Shown here piece after piece: positions 41,601 through 49,446 of a stretch of DNA of 64,000 nt. How positions within the stretch are numbered: position 1 is the first letter of the stretch; each line of letters starts with the position of its first letter. The position numbers and the translations under genes were made by a program. The DNA comes from CALDTK01 sp963837005 (GTDB lineage Bacteria; Bacteroidota; Bacteroidia; Chitinophagales; Saprospiraceae). The notes beneath the pieces were generated by a model. That model was not told the origin of the DNA and did no database searches. It saw only the letters and a program-made list of their open reading frames with translations. The DNA lies in the NCBI GenBank assembly GCA_963837005.1, contig CAWIMC010000022.1, positions 62,001-126,000 of the forward strand, given 5' to 3'.

Positions 41601-41672
41601 AGTCGGGGATTTGACAATGGGGTTTATCCGCAGGGACAAAGCTTCCTATTTGGTGCTCAAGTACAGTTTTAA
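38625..41672 (+). CDS. SusC/RagA-type TonB-linked outer-membrane protein (locus 1)
   Basis: The 1015-residue protein has a signal peptide (LTFLLGACLITAASFAQ). A carboxypeptidase-like domain follows (VSGTVVDEAGDPLIGVTVIKKGT), and a plug domain with ISVLKDASSTAVYGSRGANGVLIITTKSGRG, the SusC signature. The long barrel ends FLFGAQVQF, with an aromatic final residue as required for BAM. It imports a glycan- or peptide-derived nutrient with the SusD that follows 51 bp downstream. No glycoside hydrolase is present, so the substrate is unknown. A 300-bp leader with a possible -7 element (TAGCTTGC near 38557) lies upstream. Confidence 0.92.
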   Translation: MSQLYQKLTFLLGACLITAASFAQTVSGTVVDEAGDPLIGVTVIKKGTTVGTVTDFDGAFSLSADPGDRLVFSYVGFQTSETTVTGSNMDVQMGTNSEVMTDVVVIGYGEQRREAITGAVSSVDGREISQLTVANLGEAIQGRLSGVQVINQGQPGSEPIIEVRGVGSINFGTGPLIVVDGQPVDGLNSFDSRDIESISVLKDASSTAVYGSRGANGVLIITTKSGRGKQGIRVGAESTIGVQQQNRRLNLLNTDQYIQYTDLFLEDGLTRDLDEVVPGQGPGSTQTYRQTNTDWQDAIFQNGLLTQNSVNISGGNEVSSFYASGGYLKQEGVIINTPYERYNFRINSDHNLGGGFSFGQTLGIVYDQRDISFGNPFIPAWRQIPYLPIRDSRNIGGFSGADQGLDSADPANPVAFANLLKNQDQVGRLIGTVYGGYEFLNGFKVRAMYGLSFSDFTKNGQNPIYESTLTSIENTVFQNRGRSYNPLLNVQLGYNRVFGDHSIDALVVGEEQQFRSSNNNISGQYPTNDFVTIGGAVNIQASTSEFKRVLQSLVGRAAYSYKGKYLVSASARQDANSALAPGNREEVFYAGALGWRISEEPFMANTPFSELKLRGSYGQVGNDFGRAYSFQSLIIQNANAVTLDGENQGTIARILNSGNTDLSWEKTDMFNIGLDAGFLNNRINFSVEYYDRNVDNLIDDVILAPSTGLGPTTANIGALTNSGFEFQGAYFSKPNTDFRWNVRLNLSRATNEVLRLASEDRTIERNDQGIQTGNFTSAITRVGDPIGSFYGFVVDGIIRTEADLANGPTQEDETGVGDFRYADINGLDDEGNETGMPDGVIDNLDRTIIGSYLPDFVYGANFGATYKNFDLSLFFQGSQGNDIYNGAKALTFQTDRLFNVAEERLTGAFSATNPNADIPAVRAGDPNNNNRTSSFFVEDGSYLRLKNLTIGYRFDLPFGSSASSLRVYGSTQNLFTITGYSGLDPEIGGGVTSRGFDNGVYPQGQSFLFGAQVQF

Positions 41673-41723
41673 CGCACAACAATTCTCCATGCTCGTTCTT
41701 TCAAATAACATAAACCTCGGATT

Positions 41724-43256
41724 ATGAAATACCGCTTACTGTTCGCTGCCGCGCTTTCATGCGCCGCCGTGCTCTCGTGTAACGAAGAAGACCTCGACCA
41801 GCTCGACCCAAACAACGTTACTCCCGAATCCTTCTTTACCCTCCCTTCCCAGATCGAGTCCGGGCTTTACGGTGGCTATGCGGTGCAGCAGGGGGTCAAC
41901 CTAGGGTCACGCCTTTACTTCTTCCTCAACGATCTGCGCGGCGGGGAACTCGCCGGCACGCAGGCGCTGATTGGATCGCTCCCACGTTTTATCAACGGGA
42001 CTTCCCTTAGCACCGATGGAGAGGTTGGGTCCTACTGGTCGGCGCTCTTCGAGATCATCCATCATATGAACACGACGCTCGAGGGTATCGAGCGTACGCG
42101 TGCTCGACCCGACAACACGATCTCCGACGCGGATCTCAATGCGTTCGCTGGCGAGGCGCGCTTCTTACGTGGTTGGGCGTACAATGAGTTGGCTACCCAC
42201 TACGGTGGTGTGCCTCTGTACAGTGCTGTGGTCCTTACGCCCGATGACGCAAAAGCGCGGTCGACCGAGGCCGAAACCTTCGACTTCGCGCAGGCCGACC
42301 TCGCCTTTGCAGCCGCCAACTTGCCCGCCACCCGACCCCAAGGCATTCGCGGTCGCGCCACGAGCGGTGCCGCCTTAGCTATACTCGGGCGTAGCCACAT
42401 GCAAGAGAACGAACTGGACGAGGCCAAAACAGCACTCGAGGCGGTAGTCGCTTCAGGGACCTATAGTCTCGTAGAGGACTTTAATCTACTCTTTACTGAG
42501 GAGAACGACTTCCTTTCGGAGAACATCTACGAGATCGTTTTCTCCGCCATTGGCGACTTCGACTGGAGTGGCTCAGGGGTGACGGCCGACTCGAAGACTG
42601 TCCGCGCTCAGGAGTACGGCCCGTTCTGGCACAACGTACAACCCTCGCTACAATTCATGCAGGCCTTCGCACAGGAGAGTTGTGGCGAGAGCTACACAGA
42701 CCCTCGTTTTGCGGGAACCTTCGTCTTCCGCGGTGACTCCATCGGCGGGCCGGAACAGCGCGGAATTTACTCGCCAAACGGCAATGGTACTTCAGTTGAC
42801 CTATGTGGTAGGAACGTATACGCCGGCGTTTACAAGTACGGCGTGTTCTATAAAGAACTGCAGGGTTCTTACCGCACCGCGACGACCAACTTGATTATCA
42901 TGCGCTACGCTGATGTCCTTCTCCTGCTCGCCGAGATCGAAGCCCGCCAAGGTGACGATGCAGCCGCCCGAGGGTACCTCGCACAGGTGCGCAACCGTGT
43001 AGGGGCTCCAGGCGTCGAGACCACCGAATTCGCGAGTAACCTCGTGCGTGCCGTTCAGTACGAGCGTACCGTCGAACTTGCTTACGAGCAGATCCGGTGG
43101 CGCGACCTTCGCCGCTGGCGTGATGCAGGCATTTTGCCTGCCGAGTATGAGATCCCGTCGTACGAGCCGAACGACCGGGTACTGCCCATCCCCAACGGGG
43201 AGATCATCAACAACCCGTCGTTGACGCAGGCCGATCAGAACCCTGGGTACAACTAG
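41724..43256 (+). CDS. SusD/RagB-type surface lipoprotein (locus 1)
   Basis: The 510-residue protein has a lipoprotein signal (LLFAAALSCAAVLSCNEED, lipobox VLSC). It shows the SusD layout with N-terminal ARFLRGWAYNELATHYGGVPLY and tetratricopeptide-like helices. The C-terminal block reads RTVELAYEQIRWRDLRRWRDAGILP, with the terminal LPIPNGEIINNPSLTQADQNPGYN. It caps the SusC channel and binds the nutrient at the surface. It pairs with the SusC gene upstream in one operon, and the operon ends at a strong terminator 41 bp later. Confidence 0.92.
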   Translation: MKYRLLFAAALSCAAVLSCNEEDLDQLDPNNVTPESFFTLPSQIESGLYGGYAVQQGVNLGSRLYFFLNDLRGGELAGTQALIGSLPRFINGTSLSTDGEVGSYWSALFEIIHHMNTTLEGIERTRARPDNTISDADLNAFAGEARFLRGWAYNELATHYGGVPLYSAVVLTPDDAKARSTEAETFDFAQADLAFAAANLPATRPQGIRGRATSGAALAILGRSHMQENELDEAKTALEAVVASGTYSLVEDFNLLFTEENDFLSENIYEIVFSAIGDFDWSGSGVTADSKTVRAQEYGPFWHNVQPSLQFMQAFAQESCGESYTDPRFAGTFVFRGDSIGGPEQRGIYSPNGNGTSVDLCGRNVYAGVYKYGVFYKELQGSYRTATTNLIIMRYADVLLLLAEIEARQGDDAAARGYLAQVRNRVGAPGVETTEFASNLVRAVQYERTVELAYEQIRWRDLRRWRDAGILPAEYEIPSYEPNDRVLPIPNGEIINNPSLTQADQNPGYN

Positions 43257-43296
43257 GATACCGATCAATACTCACGTCCTACAGGACGTAGACTCT

Positions 43297-43330
43297 CGAG
43301 GGGGCAGCCTATATATAGGTTGCCCCCTCG
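43297..43330 (+). terminator. Strong terminator of the first susCD operon
   Basis: The arms CGAGGGGGCA and TGCCCCCTCG are perfect, with an inner CCTA/TAGG stem, and the stem is followed by TTGTTTT. The hairpin also overlaps the earliest possible start of the next frame (TTG 43320), which argues for a later start there. Confidence 0.85.
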
Positions 43331-43364
43331 TTGTTTTCACCGAGCTTCGACCATCCGCAACGCT

Positions 43365-46300
43365 TTGACCACACAGCCTACCCTCGCTTGCTTACTCAGG
43401 AGAGTAGCCCTATCCGCAGTGGCATTTGGCGGTTGGACTTGTGGGGAGCCTGCTCCAACCCACCGCTTTGAGCGCGTCGAGATGACCGACTCTGGGGTTG
43501 ACTTCGTCAATCGTATCGAGACCTCCGACAGCTTCAACATCCTCCTGTACGAGTACATCTACAACGGCGGTGGCGTCGGGGTGGGCGACTTTGACGGTAA
43601 TGGCCTCCCCGATTTGGTCTTCGCCGGGAACCGAGTATCGAGTAAAATCTACCTCCAACGTGCGCCCTGGGAGTTCGAGGACATCACTGAGGCAAGTGGC
43701 ATGGTCACTTCGAACTGGTGCGCCGGCGTCAATGTGGCCGATTTCGACGGGGACGGTCGCGACGATATCTTTTTCGCGACGCTCGACATCACGGGGGGAC
43801 GAGCTGCCCCAAACTTGCTCTTTGTACAGGATGGCGACGCCGTCGATGGAGCCGTTCGCTTCCGAGAGGCTGCGTCGGAGTTCGGGCTCGACAACCGCAG
43901 CTACTCCACGCACAGCGCCTGGCTCGACCTCGAGGGCGACGGAGACCTAGACCTCTACCTGCTCAACAACGCTATCGAGGACGAATCTCGGAATACGCCC
44001 CGGGGCACCGACACGAGTGGACGAGGGGCCAGCGTCGATGTCGTCTATCGCAACCGTGGCTCCGCGGCCTCACCCCGCTTTGAAACCACCGACTACGTCA
44101 AGACGGAAGGGTGGGGACTCGGAGTTGCGGTTCACGATTTTAACGAGGATGGCCTATCCGATGTTTACGTCGCAAACGACTTCCTCTCCGACGATCTGCT
44201 ACTCATCAACGACGGCGGGGAGGGTTTTCGCGAAAGCAGTAGAACAGCACTGCAGCACACGAGCTACAATGCCATGGGTGTCGACGTAGCTGATCTCGAT
44301 GGGGACGGCCTAGCCGAAATCGTGACAGTGGATATGCTGCCGGACGATAACCTCCGCCGGAAGATGATGTTTGCGGATGTCCCGGTTCAGGCAGATCGCA
44401 TCAGCGAATCCCGCGGGTACACCAAACAGTACGTCCGCAATACCCTCCAACGCGCCAATGGCGACGGGACCTTCAGCGAGGTCGGACTCCAGGCCGGAAT
44501 CGCGGCTACCGACTGGAGCTGGGCTCCGCTACTGGCGGACTTCGACAACGATGGTGACCGCGACCTCTTCGTTAGCAACGGTTACCCAAAGGACATCACC
44601 AATCAGGACTTCGTCGCCTACAGCGCCACAGCCACGCAGTTTGGCACACGCGAGGCCCAACTCGCCAAGGTGTCGGCGGCCCTCGACCAGGTACAGGGCG
44701 TGCACCAGGCCAATCAGTTCTTCCGCAACGACGGCGAGCTTTCCTTTACGAACGTCTCGACCGAGTGGCAGGCCGACGAACCCACCTATGCCAACGGGGC
44801 TGTTTACGTCGACCTCGACAACGACGGCGATCTCGATCTCGTCACTAACAACATCAACGAGCCTGCTGGCCTCTATCGCAACATGACGCGCGAGCGCGAC
44901 AGCAGCTCCACGCACTTCCTGCAAATCCACCTGCGGGGGCAAGCCAACAATCCGACGGCAATCGGGGCCAAGGTTTACGTCAAGGCCGGCTCGCATACAC
45001 TCACCCAAGAGCAGCACCGGCAGCGCGGCTACCTCTCTACTGTAGGTGAGGTTCTGCACTTCGGACTCGGCACCGCCCAGCGCGCAGACAGCGTATGGGT
45101 GCTCTGGCCCGGGGGAGGGACGAGCCTCCTTACCGACCTGCCCGTCGACCGGACGCTCGCGATCGCTCGAGGCGACCACGCGAGCTCAGTTCTGCCGCCG
45201 CGGCCTTACCTGAAGCGCCTGCCAGGACTCATTGAGTTTGTCGCATCGACGGCCCCCACGCACGCAGAGTCAACGTTTAGTGACTTCGAGCTCTCCAGCC
45301 TAACGCTACGTGACCACAGCAAGGCCGGTCCTGCGATGTGTGTCGTAGCGGGGGGACGGCTTTCGCCAAAACGCTTGGTCGTCGGCGGGGGCGCGGGGCA
45401 GCCGACGTCTGTATTCACCTTCGATGGTCTGGACTTCAAAAAGCTCGCGGACCTAGACGAAAGCACGGACGCTGAAACCACGGCCCTCCTCGCCTTCGAC
45501 TACGACGGCGATGGCGACGAGGACCTGTACGAAGGCCGCGGGAGCACAGAGTTCGTTGGCCGCGAACGCCTGCTCGCCGACCAGGTCTACCGCAATGACA
45601 ACGGGCGCTTCACCGCTGTAGGTGACGTACTCCCCGACGGTATCCCCCCCGCCAATACCGCCGTGGTGCAGTCGGGCGACCTCGATGGCGACGGCGACGC
45701 AGATCTATTCATCGGTAGTGGCGCGGCGGTCGGCGGGTTCCCCAGCCGAAGCGACAGTTATACGCTCATCAATGAAGGGGGCCACTACCGCATCGGCCAA
45801 CGGTTTGCCTTCGTGGCCGCCGCTGGAGCCGTACTCAGCGACCTAAATGGCGATGGCCTCGCAGATCTTGCCGTGGCATCCGAATTGGAACCTCTCGCTA
45901 TTTATCACAATGAGGGTGGAAGGCTCGTGAGAGTAGAGCGTCCGGTTTTGAGCCAGGAGCTAATCGCAGCGCGAGGCGAAAACACTGATGGCTCAGTCGG
46001 TCCCACCGGGTGGTGGTACAGCCTCAGTGCTACAGACCTCGATGGCGATGGCGACCTCGACCTTGTAGCGGGCAACGTCGGCAACAATACTCCCTTGCGG
46101 GCCTCAGCGCAGATGCCGCTTCGGGTTACGGTGGCCGACATTGATGGCAATGGCGCGATCGATCCCATCGTCACAGTGTACGACGCCGACGGCCGCACGT
46201 ACCCGGTTCATCCGCGCAATGCACTCACGCGCCAGGTTCCGAGCCTGAAACGATCCATCCCGCAGTTCCGAGACTATGCTACCTGGGATGGAACGGCTAT

Positions 46301-46706
46301 TTCTGGACTGTCGAAAAAAGCTGAAGTGCACGAGATAGATGAATTGGAGTCCGTCTATTTCGAAAATAACGGTGAAGGTCGCTTTACGCAGCATCAGCTA
46401 CCTCATCGTGCGCAGGAAGCCCCACTGCGCGCGGCAATCTCGTGGAATGGTCCGCAGGGGCGACCGGGCCTCTTATGCGTACAAAACGACTTTGCCGTAG
46501 AGCCGCGTGGAGGCCGCCTCGACGCCGGCACAGGCTTTCTGTTGGGTATTGATTCGAGCGGACGACTCTTCGTCGATGATGCGTACTGGTCGGTCCGCGG
46601 GGACGCTCGCTCGGTGGTTCGCTATGATGACGCTGTAGTCGTTGGGGTAAATGGAGGCGCGGTGCGTGTGTATCGACCTACAGCTTGGCCAAAACCAACC
46701 TTTTGA
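43365..46706 (+). CDS. CRTAC1-family FG-GAP/ASPIC-UnbV lipoprotein (locus 1)
   Basis: The protein of about 1110 residues has a signal segment (LLRRVALSAVAFGGWTCGE) ending in a probable lipobox cysteine. It then has repeated FG-GAP/VCBS blades with DxDGDG-type calcium loops (GDFDGNGLPDLVFAGN, ADFDGDGRDDIFFA). An ASPIC-UnbV domain lies in the middle (IGAKVYVKAGSHTL ... GEVLHFGLGTAQRADSV), and a second set of blades follows. Such proteins are commonly encoded beside SusC/SusD in Bacteroidota and are taken to be surface binding proteins; no activity is proven. The first possible start lies inside the terminator, so I prefer the TTG at 43365. It contains an exact 15-bp word encoding RLSPKR. Confidence 0.82.
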   Translation: MTTQPTLACLLRRVALSAVAFGGWTCGEPAPTHRFERVEMTDSGVDFVNRIETSDSFNILLYEYIYNGGGVGVGDFDGNGLPDLVFAGNRVSSKIYLQRAPWEFEDITEASGMVTSNWCAGVNVADFDGDGRDDIFFATLDITGGRAAPNLLFVQDGDAVDGAVRFREAASEFGLDNRSYSTHSAWLDLEGDGDLDLYLLNNAIEDESRNTPRGTDTSGRGASVDVVYRNRGSAASPRFETTDYVKTEGWGLGVAVHDFNEDGLSDVYVANDFLSDDLLLINDGGEGFRESSRTALQHTSYNAMGVDVADLDGDGLAEIVTVDMLPDDNLRRKMMFADVPVQADRISESRGYTKQYVRNTLQRANGDGTFSEVGLQAGIAATDWSWAPLLADFDNDGDRDLFVSNGYPKDITNQDFVAYSATATQFGTREAQLAKVSAALDQVQGVHQANQFFRNDGELSFTNVSTEWQADEPTYANGAVYVDLDNDGDLDLVTNNINEPAGLYRNMTRERDSSSTHFLQIHLRGQANNPTAIGAKVYVKAGSHTLTQEQHRQRGYLSTVGEVLHFGLGTAQRADSVWVLWPGGGTSLLTDLPVDRTLAIARGDHASSVLPPRPYLKRLPGLIEFVASTAPTHAESTFSDFELSSLTLRDHSKAGPAMCVVAGGRLSPKRLVVGGGAGQPTSVFTFDGLDFKKLADLDESTDAETTALLAFDYDGDGDEDLYEGRGSTEFVGRERLLADQVYRNDNGRFTAVGDVLPDGIPPANTAVVQSGDLDGDGDADLFIGSGAAVGGFPSRSDSYTLINEGGHYRIGQRFAFVAAAGAVLSDLNGDGLADLAVASELEPLAIYHNEGGRLVRVERPVLSQELIAARGENTDGSVGPTGWWYSLSATDLDGDGDLDLVAGNVGNNTPLRASAQMPLRVTVADIDGNGAIDPIVTVYDADGRTYPVHPRNALTRQVPSLKRSIPQFRDYATWDGTAISGLSKKAEVHEIDELESVYFENNGEGRFTQHQLPHRAQEAPLRAAISWNGPQGRPGLLCVQNDFAVEPRGGRLDAGTGFLLGIDSSGRLFVDDAYWSVRGDARSVVRYDDAVVVGVNGGAVRVYRPTAWPKPTF
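45358..45372 (-). repeat. 15-bp word, exact copy, inside the first CRTAC1-family gene
   Basis: GGCTTTCGCCAAAAC on the plus strand encodes part of RLSPKR, a third reading frame of the word. Confidence 0.9.
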
Positions 46707-46875
46707 TCCCCGACTAGATCATGCGGCGTCGCCAACTATCTTAACGTGCTGTGTTTTTACGTAAGTGATATGTGCCTTACTGCCCAGAAGCGCACTCCTG
46801 TCGGATAGCGGCGCCACGCTAAGTGTTTTGTAAAGTATGTTGGCCTATCACACCATGAGCAGACCCGTAGGCTAC

Positions 46876-48990
46876 ATGAAGTTTGGCGTTTGCCTCCGGC
46901 TGAAGGTGGCCCTACTCCTGTGTTTAAATTTAGGCACGGGTCAGGCACAATCCCTCCCTGACACTACCATGTGCCGCGGCGAATACCTCGAGCTGAAAGC
47001 CCGCAACGACTACGAGATCTATGCCTGGTCCCCCCGTGAGGCCATCATTTGGAGCGTTAACGAAAAAGCCAATCTCTCTCCGGGGCAGACGCAGGTATAC
47101 ACCGTCCGAGCCCGGCGCCGACTCAGCACTGAGTACGTGCTGGATGGAAATTTCGACGAGGGCGGGCGAGGTGCTACCTCCGAACTCGCTCGCGTTGGGC
47201 CGGCGAGCTTACAGACCGGCACGACGGCCATCCTAACGAACTCGAACATCGTCAGACTAGCAACGAGTGCCTGCCCCGAACTCAGCGGTCGCGCCGATGC
47301 GCAGTACCTCGCGGTCTACGGCGAGCGCAACCGCACAGTCGACGCTTGGTGTCAGCGCGTACCAGTCGAGAAGGGGAAAATCTATAATTTCCGCGCGACC
47401 ACCAGCACGCTCCGCGCGGCAACTGTAGGTCGGATCGGGTTTACGGTGAATGGGGTTCTCATCAATCGTTTCGTAGATCCGTATCCATCCGACTGCACGT
47501 GGCGAACGTATGGCGTAGACTACACGGCCGTGGCCGATGAGGAGGTGACGGTTTGTGTCCAGATCAAAAGTCCCGAGGGAAATGCGGCCTTGGAAGCCCT
47601 CGATGAGATCAGTTTCCGGGAGTACGATGTCGATTACTTAGACACCTTTGAAGTCGAGGTGCTCGATGCCCCGATTCCGAGCGAGGAAACCCGGATCATC
47701 TGTGAAAACACTCGCTTTCGAGAGTACGGCCTAGATCTAGGACCAGGGGAAGTCGGAACTGCCTCGTTCGCCATGCCGAACGGGTGTGATTCGCTCATCG
47801 AAATCACGGTGGTCGGGGCCAAAACGCTCTACACGTACGATACCCTTCGCCAGTTGTGCATCGGCGACGAGATTTCGGTGGCTGGCCAGACGCACCTCGT
47901 AATCCAGGACACGAGCCTGTTCAAACTCCTCCGGACGGGGGCAGGTTGCGACAGCGTGGTGGCTACCACTCTAGAGGTCTTCGATCGCAGTAATGTCGCC
48001 ATAGAGGTCGCCACACCATCGTGCGACGCTACAACAACTTCTGTCACCGTCGCTCGCCTCGGGATAGGTGCCTCGCTCACCTGGTCGGACGAGGAGAGCG
48101 GGAGCTACCGCAGAGACAACCTCCCGACGGGACAGCGCACCGGTCTCCTCGTAGAGAATGGAAGTGGCTGTAGCGTATACGTTGACATCAATGTACCCGT
48201 GGCTAGCAGCCCGCAATTGTCGCTTACGACCTCGCGCCCGCCGAGCTGCCCGGCGAGCATGGACGGGGGGGCGCGTATCGACGTGAGTACACGTGAGGGG
48301 GAAGCAATCGATCTTTCGCTCTTCAATTCACGAGGCCAAACGATTGCAAGCACGCAAGGGCTGTCTTTGACGGTAGATGCCTTAGGCGAAGGGAGCTACT
48401 ATTTCTCAGCGGTAGACCCACTCGCTTGCGCGGACACACTCGCCTTCGTACTGGAATCTATTGAAAGCCCGAAGCTCGAGATCCTGGGCGACACCTTCGT
48501 CCTAAGAGGCTTACCGGCCGAATTCTCCCTCGTGGGAGCCGAAGCCTACGCGGCCGAGCGCGTCGTCTGGAGTTTTGACGGAAGTCTGCTGCCTGAGCCA
48601 ACGACGACCAACTCGGGTATGCTTTCGCTAAAACTAGCTAGTTCGGGATGGCTCACAGCGGACCTCTTGCTCGACAACGGGTGCATCGTCTCGCAACGCA
48701 GATTCGTGAGGCGGGAAGACCCAAGGAGATCACTTTTCCCTGAAGCCTTTTCGCCAAACGGAGACGAGCGTAACGATGGGTTTGGTGTCGTCGCTCATCG
48801 AGGAGTAGCTCGCTTACATACACTACAGGTATACGACCGGTGGGGAGCACTCATCTATGCAGGAGGGGATGCTTCCGCTCGATGGCTCGGGGAGGACGCG
48901 GCAGTAGGCACCTATGCCTACGTCGCCGAGATAGTCTTCTTAGACGGAAGTCGGCAGCGCGTATCTGGCATCGTTGATCTTCTGCGCTAG
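46876..48990 (+). CDS. Secreted multidomain protein with type B T9SS (CHU_C/gliding-type) C-terminus
   Basis: The product of about 704 residues has a signal peptide (LKVALLLCLNLGTGQAQ). Its C-terminal 90 residues read SLFPEAFSPNGDERNDGFGV ... LQVYDRWGALIYAGG ... GTYAYVAEIVFLDGSRQRVSGIVDLLR. This is the gliding motility-associated (type B) sorting domain recognised by the type IX system. The middle has beta-sandwich, immunoglobulin-like segments and cysteine pairs (CDSLIEI, CDSVVAT). It is an adhesin or matrix protein by inference. It follows the first SusCD-CRTAC1 cluster on the same strand after 169 bp. ATG 46876 is preferred; ATG 46855 is possible. Confidence 0.82.
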   Translation: MKFGVCLRLKVALLLCLNLGTGQAQSLPDTTMCRGEYLELKARNDYEIYAWSPREAIIWSVNEKANLSPGQTQVYTVRARRRLSTEYVLDGNFDEGGRGATSELARVGPASLQTGTTAILTNSNIVRLATSACPELSGRADAQYLAVYGERNRTVDAWCQRVPVEKGKIYNFRATTSTLRAATVGRIGFTVNGVLINRFVDPYPSDCTWRTYGVDYTAVADEEVTVCVQIKSPEGNAALEALDEISFREYDVDYLDTFEVEVLDAPIPSEETRIICENTRFREYGLDLGPGEVGTASFAMPNGCDSLIEITVVGAKTLYTYDTLRQLCIGDEISVAGQTHLVIQDTSLFKLLRTGAGCDSVVATTLEVFDRSNVAIEVATPSCDATTTSVTVARLGIGASLTWSDEESGSYRRDNLPTGQRTGLLVENGSGCSVYVDINVPVASSPQLSLTTSRPPSCPASMDGGARIDVSTREGEAIDLSLFNSRGQTIASTQGLSLTVDALGEGSYYFSAVDPLACADTLAFVLESIESPKLEILGDTFVLRGLPAEFSLVGAEAYAAERVVWSFDGSLLPEPTTTNSGMLSLKLASSGWLTADLLLDNGCIVSQRRFVRREDPRRSLFPEAFSPNGDERNDGFGVVAHRGVARLHTLQVYDRWGALIYAGGDASARWLGEDAAVGTYAYVAEIVFLDGSRQRVSGIVDLLR

Positions 48991-49144
48991 AGCTACGTTT
49001 ATCTGTGGGTGAGCTAATCGCCGATAACCCCCTCCTCTGAACGCGAGGTCCAACGCCGTGACGCTACCTATCGAAGCTCCATGTTTTACCACGAAACCTA
49101 ACGATAGATACAATACAGAGTCGAACTTTCCTTACGCCGCACCA

Positions 49145-49340
49145 TACCGCTAGACATTGATGTTTGCTTCAGTACAAATCAAACTTCGGCGGGCTTATGC
49201 GCTCTCCTCAGCGCGAAGCGCCCTTGCGCCCTACCTCAAGTAAGACGGGCCTTTGCGTACGTTGCGGCTCCCTTGCGTAGCGTAGCGGCTTTGCGTTCCA
49301 CTCCCCAGAAAGATCCAATCTGCAAAAATGTCTAGCGGTA
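49145..49340 (-). mobile_element. 196-bp MITE-like element, copy 2
   Basis: The element is bounded by perfect 12-bp inverted repeats TACCGCTAGACA (49145-49156) and TGTCTAGCGGTA (49329-49340). It is the inverted partner of the element at 32376-32571, has the same length and no gene inside, and sits in the gap between the T9SS protein and the second SusD. The remainder of that gap (48991-49144) holds nothing I can name. Confidence 0.8.
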
Positions 49341-49376
49341 GGACGCCATACTCACAACTCGAATCTTAAACCGAAC

Positions 49377-49407
49377 AGAGCCGACCGCAACTCGTGCGAT
49401 CGGCTCT
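49377..49407 (-). terminator. Hairpin downstream of the second susD
   Basis: The arms AGAGCCGACCGCA and TGCGATCGGCTCT pair with one mismatch around ACTCG. It lies 40 bp beyond the SusD stop. The following T-run is weak. Confidence 0.6.
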
Positions 49408-49446
49408 GATAACGTCAAGAACCTATTACGGTCCCCAGATTTACAC

